DNA of 64,000 nucleotides from Leptospira hartskeerlii (GCF_002811475.1 NZ_NPDL01000007.1:1-64000), one strand, 5' to 3'; positions 27,652 to 36,673 are shown, counted from the stretch's first letter. The notes: generated from the letters alone by a model not told the origin. Numbers and translations are program-made.

Positions 27652-27801
27652 ACCTGAAGTTTTTCTTAAGTAGGCAAATAATTACGTAATGGAGAAGAAA
27701 ATGTTAAATCCTTCTTCATACATGGGTCGAGACCGAAGTCTATAGGATATATTCTGATTTTATAATGTAGGCGATCTGAGGTATATAATGTGACTTCGAG
27801 A

Positions 27802-28434
27802 TCAGGAACCGTTCTTGTTCCAGTCCAAGATCCCGTTGGATTCGAAATATTCCAGATCTTGGACGTCATCCAGGTCGGATAGTATGGGAAGAAGTCCTAC
27901 TTGTTTTCTGGCCCACTGTAGTTTTTCCAAACTTCTGGCAAAAACAGTTTCAGTGCTCCATTCTATTCCATGAAAAAGTTCAGGAGTGTCAGATTTGAGT
28001 CCTACTAGATAATAGCCTCCATCTTTCGCAGGTCCCAAAACTACATCTTTGTGATCCAGAACATGAAATGCTTCTTTCAGATGTAACAAATCTAACTCAG
28101 GGCAATCACTTCCTATGAGGATTGCGGGACAAGATCCGTTTTGGAAACAATATAAGAACGCGTTTCTCATCTTCTCGCCTAGATCCTTTCCTTCTTGTTT
28201 GCGGATGAGCAAGGGAGAATGTCCCCAACTTCCTATATCAGAAGGATTTGGAAGATAAGAATCGAACCATAAAACTTTAGGAACATCCAAGTCGTTGCAG
28301 GCAGATCTAGTTTTTTCGACCAAGGCCTGATATACTTCCAAGGCAGCTTCTTCTCCTATGTCCTTAGCTAAACGTGTCTTAACTTTTCCCGGGACTGGAT
28401 TTTTCAGAAATATATTCAAGATCGGACCTTTCAT
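27802..28434 (-). CDS. TIGR04282/DUF2064-type nucleotidyl- or glycosyl-transferase
   Basis: 210 residues. The sequence fits the DUF2064 family with a GT-A-like fold: MKGPILNIFLKNPVPGKVKTRLAKDIGEE at the N-terminus (nucleotide-binding Lys-Thr-Arg-Leu), AILIGSDCPELDLLHL near 105-120 and DVVLGPAKDGGYYLVGL near 130-146. The subfamily TIGR04282 is annotated as an arsenosugar-biosynthesis glycosyltransferase; no arsS partner is nearby, so the substrate is uncertain. The start follows GGAGATAAAA. Confidence 0.8.
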   Translation of the reverse strand: MKGPILNIFLKNPVPGKVKTRLAKDIGEEAALEVYQALVEKTRSACNDLDVPKVLWFDSYLPNPSDIGSWGHSPLLIRKQEGKDLGEKMRNAFLYCFQNGSCPAILIGSDCPELDLLHLKEAFHVLDHKDVVLGPAKDGGYYLVGLKSDTPELFHGIEWSTETVFARSLEKLQWARKQVGLLPILSDLDDVQDLEYFESNGILDWNKNGS

Positions 28435-28513
28435 TTTTATCTCCGGGATGTTATGATCTTACGGCATCTATTCCTTGGGGGACGTTTTTTCCAAGGATTT
28501 ACCGAAATAAAGC

Positions 28514-28525
28514 TATCAATTGATA
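28514..28525. other. 12-bp perfect palindrome
   Basis: TATCAATTGATA in the 185-bp gap between the divergent transferase and secreted-protein genes. It could be an operator, but a short AT-rich palindrome may be chance. Confidence 0.25.
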
Positions 28526-28619
28526 CGATGAAATAATAATTAGAACAAGCTCTTAGAATTCAAATCAATGTGAAAAAAATTCAATCTCAAATGTTCATTA
28601 TTCTATAAGGAGATTACTT

Positions 28620-28805
28620 ATGATCTTAAATCTAAAAAGAGGAATTCTACTTATTAGCTTAGGGATCATCCTGACTGGACTCGTCGGGACCGCCTGTGCA
28701 CCAGGAGGAAAAGACCCATTCATTCCTCTCTTCAATCTCGGATACCAATTAGAGAAAAGCAAAACTGGATTTTTTATCATCGTTCCAAAAGGAATTGCAC
28801 AGTGA
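28620..28805 (+). CDS. Small putative lipoprotein, first of a two-gene unit
   Basis: 61 residues after a strong AAGGAGATTACTT site. A hydrophobic stretch ends VGTAC (Cys26), a plausible lipobox, followed by APGGKDPF and a short hydrophobic C-terminus. Its stop overlaps the GTG start of the next gene (GTGA). Not recognised; probably co-translated with the larger secreted protein. Confidence 0.6.
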   Translation: MILNLKRGILLISLGIILTGLVGTACAPGGKDPFIPLFNLGYQLEKSKTGFFIIVPKGIAQ

Positions 28806-30016
28806 AGAATGTATTTAAAAAGATCGCATTGATCTTAGTAATATTTTTTGGTTTCAGTGTGGGCTTTCGTTCCGACAGAGGACGAACAAGCAGCTTCCCT
28901 TTATCATTAAAATTTAAACTTCTTCAAGAGCCATTGCATGCAAGTGCGGACGATTGGGGATTTGTTCGTCAATCCGCTACTTGGGCTAGAGGAAATTCTC
29001 TTTTTATGGATGATATCATTGCAGGTATTCAAGCTAACCAAATGCTTACTGCCCTTGCTCATACCCAAATCGTATCAGCTACTAATGTCCCAATGGGCGA
29101 TGAGGGAGGAGTTTTTGATATCAAATTACGTTTGAAGGATAATACGAGCCCAACTCCTTTTACAGTTCCTTCTTCTTCTGTCTTTGCTACGTCTAAAGAC
29201 TATGATAATTGTTTTCAGTTGAAAGTTGCAGGAACTAGCAATGTTGCCCTTCAATTCTTCTGGGATGATGATCCAAGAGATCCTAGCCAAGACGGAGCCA
29301 TCTTGTTTTACAACCTGAATCTTTTGGCCCCTAATAAATGGACTGCTACTGCTACAATCGAAAGCTATGTGTATAGCCCTGATACTACAGATCCAAAATA
29401 TGATCCCAATATTATTCTTGTGGATCAAGGGTTGGTGCAAACATATTCCTGGGCTGGCCCTCTCGGTACAGACACTTTAGCTCAATCGGTAAAATCAGGA
29501 AGAGTAATATTGGAAGAAATGGATGGTGGCGCGGTATTTTGCTTTAAAACAGTAGTGAGCATAAACGGAACTGCAGACTTTTCTTCTTTAAGTCCTCTTT
29601 TGCCGGCGAACCAAGCGTTCTGTAATTCTGGAAATGCAGACGAGTATTATAAGTTAGCATATAGTCAGGAACTCACTGGTAATTTAGAGGTAATTGCTAA
29701 ATCCGGTTGGGAAGAAGGAGGAGTGACTCAAGTTGTTTCTCCCGCAGATGACCAAATATGTAGTTACGGTTCTATAAATTATGGAATTTTTAATATGAGC
29801 GGATTTGTAAAAGATCATGTCGCATTAGCGAGTGTTCCTACTTATGATCATATTAATGCAACAAGAGTTTCTAAATTATACCAGAGAATCGGAACGACCG
29901 GAAAATCAGGAAGTGGAGATTTGAAAGGAGTGAAGTGGGATGATTTGACCCAGGCGACGATCCAAGGATTGACCTCATCTGTCACATTTAAAGATCTCAC
30001 CGGTTACGGATTTTAA
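28802..30016 (+). CDS. Secreted protein of unknown function
   Basis: 404 residues starting at GTG overlapping the previous stop. An N-terminal hydrophobic segment (residues 7-21) is followed by a region rich in Ser, Thr, Asp and Asn with six or so beta-strand-like segments (TWARGNSLFMDDIIAGIQA, GTSNVALQFFWDDDPRD, GGAVFCFKTVVSINGTADF) and a YDHINATRVSKLYQRIGTTG C-terminus. It looks like an exported, probably surface protein confined to leptospires. I recognise no catalytic motif. A terminator follows 31 bp downstream. Confidence 0.65.
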   Translation: MKNVFKKIALILVIFFGFSVGFRSDRGRTSSFPLSLKFKLLQEPLHASADDWGFVRQSATWARGNSLFMDDIIAGIQANQMLTALAHTQIVSATNVPMGDEGGVFDIKLRLKDNTSPTPFTVPSSSVFATSKDYDNCFQLKVAGTSNVALQFFWDDDPRDPSQDGAILFYNLNLLAPNKWTATATIESYVYSPDTTDPKYDPNIILVDQGLVQTYSWAGPLGTDTLAQSVKSGRVILEEMDGGAVFCFKTVVSINGTADFSSLSPLLPANQAFCNSGNADEYYKLAYSQELTGNLEVIAKSGWEEGGVTQVVSPADDQICSYGSINYGIFNMSGFVKDHVALASVPTYDHINATRVSKLYQRIGTTGKSGSGDLKGVKWDDLTQATIQGLTSSVTFKDLTGYGF

Positions 30017-30046
30017 TCATCTGATCTCATCCATTTTCTTCTGTCT

Positions 30047-30074
30047 AAAAACCCCCGAGATCCGGGGGTTTTTT
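30047..30074 (+). terminator. Rho-independent terminator
   Basis: Stem AAAACCCCCG / CGGGGGTTTT with loop AGATC, followed by six T. It closes the two-gene secreted unit. Confidence 0.9.
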
Positions 30075-30133
30075 ATTGCCCGGAGCCAATTTTTACTCTA
30101 TTACATATCTGGAAAGCAGAGAGGATTTGAAAA

Positions 30134-30625
30134 ATGAAACAGGGATCAGATATCAAATTCGTTTATACTACATATATCGAAGCCAGTCCTGAAAAAGTTT
30201 GGGAAGCTCTGACCAGTTCAGAATATGCTCAAAAGTATTGGTTCGGAAGTAAGATAGAAGGGGACTGGAGAGTAGGAGGCGGATTCAAGTTTCTGGATCC
30301 GAATGGTGAACTTTTAGTAATAGGTAAAATCTTGAAATACGAAAAACCGTTTTTACTTTCTTATACTTGGGAACTTCCGCCAACTTTCAAATCCATTCCG
30401 CCGGAGCTGAAGGCGAGACTGGATAAATCTAAGGAACCGACTCGAGTGACTTATAGCTTAAAACAAATGAAAGATCTTACAAGACTTACACTTTTGCACG
30501 AAGATCTTTTGCCTGAGGATTTTATAGAAAATCCGGATACGTTTGTGGGACTGAATAACGGTTGGCCTGCTATCTTTTCCAGTCTCAAAAGTTTACTTGA
30601 GACTGGAAAAGCATTACAGTTTTAA
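30134..30625 (+). CDS. SRPBCC/AHSA1-family protein
   Basis: 163 residues with the START-like helix-grip fold of AHSA1 (activator of Hsp90 ATPase C-terminal-like) proteins: FVYTTYIEASPEKVWEALTS, YWFGSKIEGDWRVGGGFKF, GKILKYEKPFLLSYTWE and a C-terminal helix beginning NNGWPAIFSSLKSLL. Bacterial members bind small hydrophobic ligands and are often paired with ArsR regulators; none is adjacent. Its stop overlaps the convergent desaturase-family gene by a few bases. Confidence 0.85.
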   Translation: MKQGSDIKFVYTTYIEASPEKVWEALTSSEYAQKYWFGSKIEGDWRVGGGFKFLDPNGELLVIGKILKYEKPFLLSYTWELPPTFKSIPPELKARLDKSKEPTRVTYSLKQMKDLTRLTLLHEDLLPEDFIENPDTFVGLNNGWPAIFSSLKSLLETGKALQF

Positions 30626-31956
30626 GCGGCTTTGCTACGGATCTCTTTTACCGGATCAATATCCTTCCATTCTGCAAATAAATGTCTCTGGGACAAAAAC
30701 CATGCAAGTGAAAGCGCGCCGAATCCGGCTGCGATAAACGCCGTTCCTGTAGAAAATCCTAATAGGAAAGTAGTTCCTACCAAGAGTGCGATCCGGATCG
30801 GCTCTAAGTATAAGGTCCAACGTTTCAGATCTAAAATTCCTCCCACAGTTGTTAAGGAGAATATACTGAAGAAGAAGATTAGATACAAGAGTCCCGTCGG
30901 GATAGAATTTACTTTTACGAGCATTGAGAATGTTCCGACCAATGTAAGAACAAACCATGTCACTGCGTATGCAGTTAAACTTTTAGAAAGATTTACATCA
31001 TATTTTTTGAATGTTTTCTCATTCACTTCAGGGATAGGATATTGTCCTCCTAACTGCTGAGGTCTCCATCCTGGCATTGCCAAGAATGCTTTGATCTTAT
31101 CCGACCAACGAGGGCTTTGTTTTGCTTGCTCCCACATTTCGACCCAGTAATGAACGTTTGCCCATAATGGGTTGAAGCTACGAAGAGGTTTAACTGTTCC
31201 ATAAACAGGAGTTTCTTCTTCTGCTTGGAAAGTTCCGAACCATCTATCAAAGACGATCAATGTTCCGCCATGGTTTTTATCAATGTATTTAGGATTGATA
31301 CCATGGTGAACTCTATGGTGAGAAGGAGTGTTGAACACTGCTTCGAACCATTTCGGGAATTTATCTATTGCTTTTGTATGGATCCAGAATTGATAGATCA
31401 AATTTAATTGTCCGTTCAGAACCATCACGATAGGAGAAAATCCTAAAATTGCTAATGGAATATAGAAGATCCAAGTGAATAATCCATGAAAGCTTGCCTG
31501 ACGTAATGCAACTGTGAGATTGTATTCTTCACTTTGGTGATGGACGACATGTCCTGCCCAAAGGAAATTAACTTCATGGCTCAATCTATGCAACCAATAA
31601 TAAGCTAGATCGTATAACACGAAGCAGGCGACCCAAACTGCTATAACAATTGTCCAAGACCAAGTAGAAGCGGAAAGTCCTAATACTTCGGAAGAAGGCA
31701 TCCATGAAACCGGTTCGCTCGGCCATGAAGGAAGATTGAATATTTTCCAATTCTCATATACCCAAAGATATGCAAAGAATGTGATCGTCTTAAAAATGAT
31801 CCCGAAAATCTGACTAGAGATCCCAGCACTGAGATCGTTAATAGAATCGTTTAGACGATAAAGTTTTCTTTTATGATACCAGGAGAAAGCGAGCTCTAAC
31901 CCGATCAGTAAAAAGAAGAATGGAATTGCGATTGTGATAAGATTTATTTTTTCCAT
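30622..31956 (-). CDS. Sterol desaturase / fatty acid hydroxylase-family membrane protein
   Basis: 444 residues with about eight membrane helices and the di-iron histidine boxes of the fatty-acid hydroxylase superfamily: HRLSHE (about 123), HVVHHQ (about 136) and HHRVHH (about 214). The layout, with an extra C-terminal membrane region after the boxes, resembles alkylglycerol monooxygenase-like members. It probably hydroxylates or desaturates a lipid in the inner membrane. The start has only a weak ribosome binding site. No lipid partner gene is adjacent. Confidence 0.85.
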   Translation of the reverse strand: MEKINLITIAIPFFFLLIGLELAFSWYHKRKLYRLNDSINDLSAGISSQIFGIIFKTITFFAYLWVYENWKIFNLPSWPSEPVSWMPSSEVLGLSASTWSWTIVIAVWVACFVLYDLAYYWLHRLSHEVNFLWAGHVVHHQSEEYNLTVALRQASFHGLFTWIFYIPLAILGFSPIVMVLNGQLNLIYQFWIHTKAIDKFPKWFEAVFNTPSHHRVHHGINPKYIDKNHGGTLIVFDRWFGTFQAEEETPVYGTVKPLRSFNPLWANVHYWVEMWEQAKQSPRWSDKIKAFLAMPGWRPQQLGGQYPIPEVNEKTFKKYDVNLSKSLTAYAVTWFVLTLVGTFSMLVKVNSIPTGLLYLIFFFSIFSLTTVGGILDLKRWTLYLEPIRIALLVGTTFLLGFSTGTAFIAAGFGALSLAWFLSQRHLFAEWKDIDPVKEIRSKAA

Positions 31957-32125
31957 AATACAAGCCGGTTAACCTCTATCATTCCTCGTTTACGAACTAG
32001 GTCAATCTAAAACTAAAACGTACTCCAAATCGAAAAATCTTTACCTATCAATTGTTTGAAAAAAACTAACTCGTTCGCGGTATGCAGGTTGACTAAATCG
32101 GAAGCGATGTCGTAGTTCCTACCTT

Positions 32126-33187
32126 ATGGCAGTATCTAAGTGGATGATCTATGGAGCGAACGGTTACACAGGAGAACTGATCGCAAGAAGAGCAGTGTCT
32201 CGCGGTTTAAAACCTGTGCTCGCAGGAAGAAGCAAAGGCAAAATAGAAGAGCTCGCAAACGAACTGCGTTTAGAATATAAAATTTTCGATTTAAACAATC
32301 CGAACGAGATCGGTTCGAATATCCAAGGGTTTCAGTTAGTTTTACATTGCGCGGGACCGTTCATTCAAACTTCCGTTCCGATGGCAAAGGCATGCATTTC
32401 TAAAAAAGTAAATTATCTGGATATCACCGGAGAAATTCCAGTATATGAATCTTTGCAAGCGTTAGGAAAAGAAGCAGAGAATGCGGGAGTCCTTCTTTTA
32501 CCTGGAGTGGGATTTGATATTGTTCCAACAGATTGTCTTGCTTCTTCTTTGAAAGAATCTCTTTCTAAACCTAAGTTTTTGGAACTTGCATTTGTGGGAC
32601 TAAGTGAAGTTTCTCCAGGAACGATGAAAAGTGCGCTCGCACAACTGCCTTATGGTTCCAAGATCAGAAGGGACGGGCAGATGGTCGGAGTTCCTCATTT
32701 GAGTAGAACTAGAGAAGTAGTCGCAGGTGGGAAAACCTACAAGGTGTATGGAATTCCATGGGGAGATGTATTCACTGCTTATATTTCGACAGGTATCCCG
32801 AATATCGATGTGTATACTGATATTCCTTCCGGACAGGTAAATGCGTTACGCTATTTTAAGCCGATCATCTCTTTATTAAAAATTCCTTTCATATTAAAAG
32901 GAGTGCAAGCCTTGGTAGGAAAAACGATCAAGGGCCCAGGAGAAAGAACGAGGACCTTAGTCAAAACGACAGTATGGGGAGAAGTCCGATCGGAAGAAGG
33001 AAAAAAATCCACCAAAGTTTTAGAATGTAAAGAAGGGTACGAATTCACAGTGGAATCTTCCCTCGCCGCGGTTTCCAAGGTGCTTTCCGGAAAAGGAGGA
33101 AAAGGATTTAAGACCCCAAGTCTTGCATTCGGTTCCGAATTCGTTTTAGAAATTCCAGGATCTAAATGGAAAGATATTTCAAATTGA
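32126..33187 (+). CDS. Saccharopine dehydrogenase-like oxidoreductase
   Basis: 353 residues. The Rossmann motif YGANGYTGELIARRA lies at residue 9. LAGRSKGKIEELANEL, VLHCAGPFIQTSVPMAKACI and NYLDITGEIPVYES follow, as in bacterial saccharopine-dehydrogenase-like and trans-acting enoyl-reductase proteins. In mycobacteria related proteins act on lipid intermediates (phthiocerol and glycolipid enoyl reduction); no polyketide genes are near, so the substrate here is unknown. The start lacks a clear ribosome binding site. Confidence 0.8.
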   Translation: MAVSKWMIYGANGYTGELIARRAVSRGLKPVLAGRSKGKIEELANELRLEYKIFDLNNPNEIGSNIQGFQLVLHCAGPFIQTSVPMAKACISKKVNYLDITGEIPVYESLQALGKEAENAGVLLLPGVGFDIVPTDCLASSLKESLSKPKFLELAFVGLSEVSPGTMKSALAQLPYGSKIRRDGQMVGVPHLSRTREVVAGGKTYKVYGIPWGDVFTAYISTGIPNIDVYTDIPSGQVNALRYFKPIISLLKIPFILKGVQALVGKTIKGPGERTRTLVKTTVWGEVRSEEGKKSTKVLECKEGYEFTVESSLAAVSKVLSGKGGKGFKTPSLAFGSEFVLEIPGSKWKDISN

Positions 33188-33262
33188 ATAGAAGTCTCTT
33201 TCTTTCGATTTAGAATTTATTCTTTACATTCTTCTCCACACTTTTAGATTACAAAGCGATCT

Positions 33263-33934
33263 ATGATGTCTTATTTTCGCCTATTTGTATTATCAATTTT
33301 TCTAATATTTCTTTATGGTTGCACTTCTATCAAGGTGCATGTTCCCAAAACTCTTTCTGGCGCTCACGAAGTCCAAGAACATTGGATGGAGGTGAGATCA
33401 GGCGCCCCCGATTACGATTCCAAGGATCCGGATATCGAGATTGAATATCCGAACGAAGATCCCGAGCGATTCGTATATTTTGAGGACGGATTCACTTCTT
33501 GGACCGGATGGGGAAAAGATTATACGAATTTATACGGGCCGATTTCCAAGCTGATCCGAAAGGAATTGAACGATCACAAGGAAGAATATCCGGGAAAACA
33601 TAAGATCATCATCCAAAAGTTCAGATTGGAATCGGTGGATCATTGTAGTTACAACCAAGTGAACGTAGAGATGGAAGCCGATATAATTTCTTCCGGAAAA
33701 ACCTGGCATTATCAATTCAAGGATGGGATCGAGTCCAGGGTTACCGATTGTATAGCGACTCTTGCAACGCTTCCAATTTTACTCGGATGGATTATACACC
33801 TTCCTTATATGGGGCATAGAGGGAACAGAGAAGATCAGGTAAACCAAATGGGCAGGGTGGCTCTTCTGGATTTTATGGAAGAGATCAAAAAACATTCTAC
33901 AGATACTAAACGAACTCCGAATAAAAGGAAATAA
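33263..33934 (+). CDS. Putative lipoprotein
   Basis: 223 residues. The signal sequence ends FLYGC (Cys20). The mature protein is acidic at first (DYDSKDPDIEIEYPNEDPE) and then has beta-strand segments and a hydrophobic patch (TLPILLGWIIHLPYMGH) near residue 180. It is followed after 5 bp by a second lipoprotein with a zincin motif, so the pair probably acts together at the envelope. Confidence 0.65.
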   Translation: MMSYFRLFVLSIFLIFLYGCTSIKVHVPKTLSGAHEVQEHWMEVRSGAPDYDSKDPDIEIEYPNEDPERFVYFEDGFTSWTGWGKDYTNLYGPISKLIRKELNDHKEEYPGKHKIIIQKFRLESVDHCSYNQVNVEMEADIISSGKTWHYQFKDGIESRVTDCIATLATLPILLGWIIHLPYMGHRGNREDQVNQMGRVALLDFMEEIKKHSTDTKRTPNKRK

Positions 33935-33939
33935 GTAAG

Positions 33940-34842
33940 ATGAAACAGAAAATTCTAATATTCTTACTTACTTGTGTTGTGTTCCAATCTTGTTATTATT
34001 CAACAGAAAAAAGATACACTGTAGCTCAACCATACCAGCCGAATGACGAAATGTATTTCGACGAGGAAAATCCTCAGTTCGAAGAAGGAAAACCTTATTC
34101 AGTTATAGACTTTATAGGAAGTTGGATCTGGATCGAAAGTCTACTCTCAAAAATCATGATATGGGATAGAAGGATGCAAAACCACGAGTTTTCTTTCGAA
34201 ACAAAGAAGTATCTCATGGATTATATCCGAGACAATAACCTGAAAGATGTTAAGGTGCGATTCAATCAATATTCTCCAGGAAATGATTTCAAAAGACTTT
34301 GGGATTCTAAATCGGTAAATCCACTTTTAAAATGGACGATAGGTTTATTCGCTTATGTGATGAACGATGTACTTTTAGTAGGTCGTATTTTCGGCGGAGA
34401 CCATTATAATCCATATTCCAATACCATTCATGTATATTCTGATATTCCTGCAGTAGTGATACACGAAGGCGGTCACTCCAAAGACTTTGCTCAAAGGGAA
34501 TATCGTTCTTGGTATGCGCTCGGCTATGCAGTTCCGATCCTTGGGGCCTTCTACCCGGAAGCAAGAGCCTCAGACGATGCAATCCGGTATTTCAGATATC
34601 GTTGTGACAAAACGGAAGAGATGACCGCATATCGCACATTGTATCCCGCTTACGGTTCTTATGTGGCTGGCGGGATATCGGACTTACTTCCAAGTTCTCC
34701 TTACGCACTTTTATATTCTTATTCCATTCTTGCAGTTGCTGCCAGTACGGGGCATGTAGTTGGTTATGTTCGACAGCAACAAGTGGAGAAGGAATGGATC
34801 CCGAAAGAGTGTATGATCGCTAAGGAGTTGGAGAAGAGGTAG
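33940..34842 (+). CDS. Putative metallopeptidase-like lipoprotein
   Basis: 300 residues. The signal sequence ends FQSC (Cys18). The zincin motif HEGGH is at residues 175-179 in AVVIHEGGHSKDFAQREY, preceded by GGDHYNPYSNTIHVYSD. Hydrophobic segments flank it (NPLLKWTIGLFAYVMNDVL, WYALGYAVPILGAFYP). The motif indicates zinc binding, but a third ligand is not obvious and catalysis is unproven. Ribosome binding site AAAGGAAA. The preceding lipoprotein is 5 bp upstream. Confidence 0.65.
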   Translation: MKQKILIFLLTCVVFQSCYYSTEKRYTVAQPYQPNDEMYFDEENPQFEEGKPYSVIDFIGSWIWIESLLSKIMIWDRRMQNHEFSFETKKYLMDYIRDNNLKDVKVRFNQYSPGNDFKRLWDSKSVNPLLKWTIGLFAYVMNDVLLVGRIFGGDHYNPYSNTIHVYSDIPAVVIHEGGHSKDFAQREYRSWYALGYAVPILGAFYPEARASDDAIRYFRYRCDKTEEMTAYRTLYPAYGSYVAGGISDLLPSSPYALLYSYSILAVAASTGHVVGYVRQQQVEKEWIPKECMIAKELEKR

Positions 34843-34848
34843 GGGGGA

Positions 34849-34878
34849 TTGCAATAGGCGAAAGTTAAGCGTAGTTTC
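34849..34878. other. Border with attC-like half-site and hairpin
   Basis: In the 41-bp gap between the zincin lipoprotein and the cassette-like block, GGCGAAA and TTTCGCC (34857-34877) form a 7-bp stem. Between them lies GTTAAGC (34864-34870), a perfect match to the integron core consensus GTTRRRY. It could be a truncated cassette end, a terminator, or both. Confidence 0.4.
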
Positions 34879-34883
34879 GCCTT

Positions 34884-35822
34884 CTAAAGGTTGCCTTTTA
34901 GTAATTGTATGGTTAATGCACTGGTAATTGGATTACCAGAAATGGTGCGACCATCAATTGTAATTTTAGGTGGCTCATTTGTTAACTGGATTCCAACTTT
35001 CCTCTCATTATTTCCTATAAATGTTCCTGGATTTAAAGAAGTTTTACTATCCATTATTTTCTCATTTATTGACGTTAAATGTCTGTAAAATAATAGGAAA
35101 TCAGATTCTTTCTTTGTTTTAACCAGTAAGTATGCGACTCCACCATAACCATCTTCTATTCCTGTAAAAATTGAATCAAATAAAGCATTTGGACCATAAA
35201 TAGCCTTTCTCTTCTCATCAAAAATCTCTAATAATTGTAACCCAGAAGAAATCCATTCACGGCTTTCTTTCAAGTATTTCTTTCTCTTTAATCTTTGAAG
35301 CTTTATTTCCTCGGAAGGTAGTTTACTTAGCAGTATATTATCTAATCCGCTACAACCAGAAATGTTCAATCCAGAGATTTCACAAATTTTTGCATCGTCC
35401 CCGCAATTTAGAATCACATCATAACAAAGACCATTATGAATAGTTGTAATACTTGAAAGAATGAATCTATCATCAGAGTTAGCATGTATTGCAATTCCAA
35501 AGGAACCATTAAATGCATCTGCAAAACTTACCGAATTTGAATTAATATTCTTTTTTACATAGTCTGAGTTAAAGAAAAGGTCATAAAGGATGCCTTTCTT
35601 TAATGCAAAGTTCTTATAATCAGCTTCGGAAAATTGCTTACCCTTAACGACATACTGAAAGAATACTGATGGCGCAAATGAATCTTCGAAAAACTTTACG
35701 TCTTTTGATTTTAGGGCTTTAATAAAGTTTAGTTCGGCTTTAGCTTCATTTAGCGTCTTAGCATCTTCTGAAAATAAAATAGAAAAGCTGAAAAATAGGA
35801 GCCCAATAGTAATCTTTTTCAT
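34884..35822 (-). CDS. Secreted protein of unknown function (cassette 3)
   Basis: 312 residues. A clear signal peptide (MKKITIGLLFFSFSILFSED) with no lipobox Cys is followed by a helical region (LNEAKAELNFIKALKSKDVKF) and a Cys-containing middle (CYDVILNCGDDAKICEISGLN). It has a good AAAGGAGATTAA site. Its AT-richness compared with the flanking genes and an attC-like element directly upstream suggest acquisition as a gene cassette. No function recognised. Confidence 0.65.
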   Translation of the reverse strand: MKKITIGLLFFSFSILFSEDAKTLNEAKAELNFIKALKSKDVKFFEDSFAPSVFFQYVVKGKQFSEADYKNFALKKGILYDLFFNSDYVKKNINSNSVSFADAFNGSFGIAIHANSDDRFILSSITTIHNGLCYDVILNCGDDAKICEISGLNISGCSGLDNILLSKLPSEEIKLQRLKRKKYLKESREWISSGLQLLEIFDEKRKAIYGPNALFDSIFTGIEDGYGGVAYLLVKTKKESDFLLFYRHLTSINEKIMDSKTSLNPGTFIGNNERKVGIQLTNEPPKITIDGRTISGNPITSALTIQLLKGNL

Positions 35823-35855
35823 TTAATCTCCTTTATAGATAAATTTGCGAAATTA

Positions 35856-35945
35856 CGCATAACAACAAAGCGAAAATATGGCGAATCCTGGAGCGAAGGT
35901 CGCGTAGCGAGCCCGAAGCGTAGCGGAAGAATTGATAGTTAGGCG
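35856..35945 (-). repeat. attC-like element A
   Basis: Read on the minus strand, it begins CGCCTAAC just after the middle gene and ends GTTATGCG just before the next gene. These resemble the inverse core (RYYYAAC) and core (GTTRRRY, one mismatch) sites of integron attC. The interior is GC-rich and hairpin-prone (TCGCGTAGCGA, GCGTAGCGG). Inner L-boxes are not clear, so the assignment is provisional. Its interior is related to element B. Confidence 0.5.
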
Positions 35946-35978
35946 TTGTTTTGTATTCAATAGAAATTATACACCAAT

Positions 35979-36647
35979 TTACTTAGAAACTATAGATTGA
36001 TATAGATATTCTTTAGTATCATTAATATTGCTTATTTCTCCCAATAAGTTAAAGGACTGATCTGATAAATTTACAAGATACATTAAATCGGAAATCATAT
36101 CCTTTAAATAAGCCACATAATCATCTATCAGTGCAAACGAAAATTCAGGCTGCTTTTTATCCCAATGCGCAACTGATTTATCGCGTATGGCTTTTATACC
36201 GATATAAGCACATTTGATTTTGTCTTTTAATAACTCAAAATCTTGATCTTTTAGATTATATCTCCCTTCTGCGACAGAACAAGGAAAGTGTGCCTGGAAT
36301 ATCTTATCAAATTGCTTTTCTAGTATAATCACCTTCTGGCGATCAAAGGCAAGCTGTTCAGATGTATATTGTATTTCTGGATTGTCATTGGAGAATTTCT
36401 TTGAATTCTTTAAAAGCAGATTCCGATTATTCTTTAAACAATTAATCAACTCACCCAAAATAGTCGTTTCGGTGAAACTGCACAGATACGCAATTAATCC
36501 ATAGTTAGATAAAAGGACCTGATGATAAATGAGGTCATTTTTAATCTTTTTGCCTGACAATTCTTCGATCAATTGCTTTGAAAGAATGAATGATCTATCA
36601 ATAAAAACAATATATTGAACGCATTTATTAAACACTTCCATATTCAT
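35979..36647 (-). CDS. Possible HEPN/AbiU2-like protein (cassette 2)
   Basis: 222 residues from the ATG at 36647; an ATG at 36686 is in frame but lies inside the attC-like element B. It is almost entirely helical. Near residue 155 it carries RDKSVAHWD (an Arg-x5-His motif), the signature of HEPN RNases, and the context KAIRDKSVAHWDKKQPEF resembles AbiU2-type phage-abortive HEPN proteins. Family membership is suggested by motif only. No antitoxin partner is evident in the same cassette. AT-rich, with weak translation signals as in many integron cassettes. Confidence 0.5.
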   Translation of the reverse strand: MNMEVFNKCVQYIVFIDRSFILSKQLIEELSGKKIKNDLIYHQVLLSNYGLIAYLCSFTETTILGELINCLKNNRNLLLKNSKKFSNDNPEIQYTSEQLAFDRQKVIILEKQFDKIFQAHFPCSVAEGRYNLKDQDFELLKDKIKCAYIGIKAIRDKSVAHWDKKQPEFSFALIDDYVAYLKDMISDLMYLVNLSDQSFNLLGEISNINDTKEYLYQSIVSK

Positions 36648-36673
36648 CGTAATCTTAGACGAAAAAGATAGAA

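Larger units (their letters stand above)
27231..27801. other. Gene-poor stretch with decayed gene and inverted repeat
   Basis: This 570-bp region between the lipid-transport operon and the transferase gene contains a truncated signal-peptide gene and a 34-bp inverted repeat (both listed separately). A 28-codon frame on the plus strand (27282-27365) is also present and unconvincing. The rest shows scattered stops in all frames and looks like decayed coding sequence. Confidence 0.5.

Noticed and set aside
27666..27869. 67-codon minus-strand frame after the TIGR04282-type gene
   Set aside because: It starts inside that gene in another frame, has no ribosome binding site and shows no recognisable protein features.
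34849..34878. Interpretation of the border hairpin as a strong terminator
   Set aside because: The 7-bp stem has no T-run on either strand, so it is reported as a border element with uncertain role instead.
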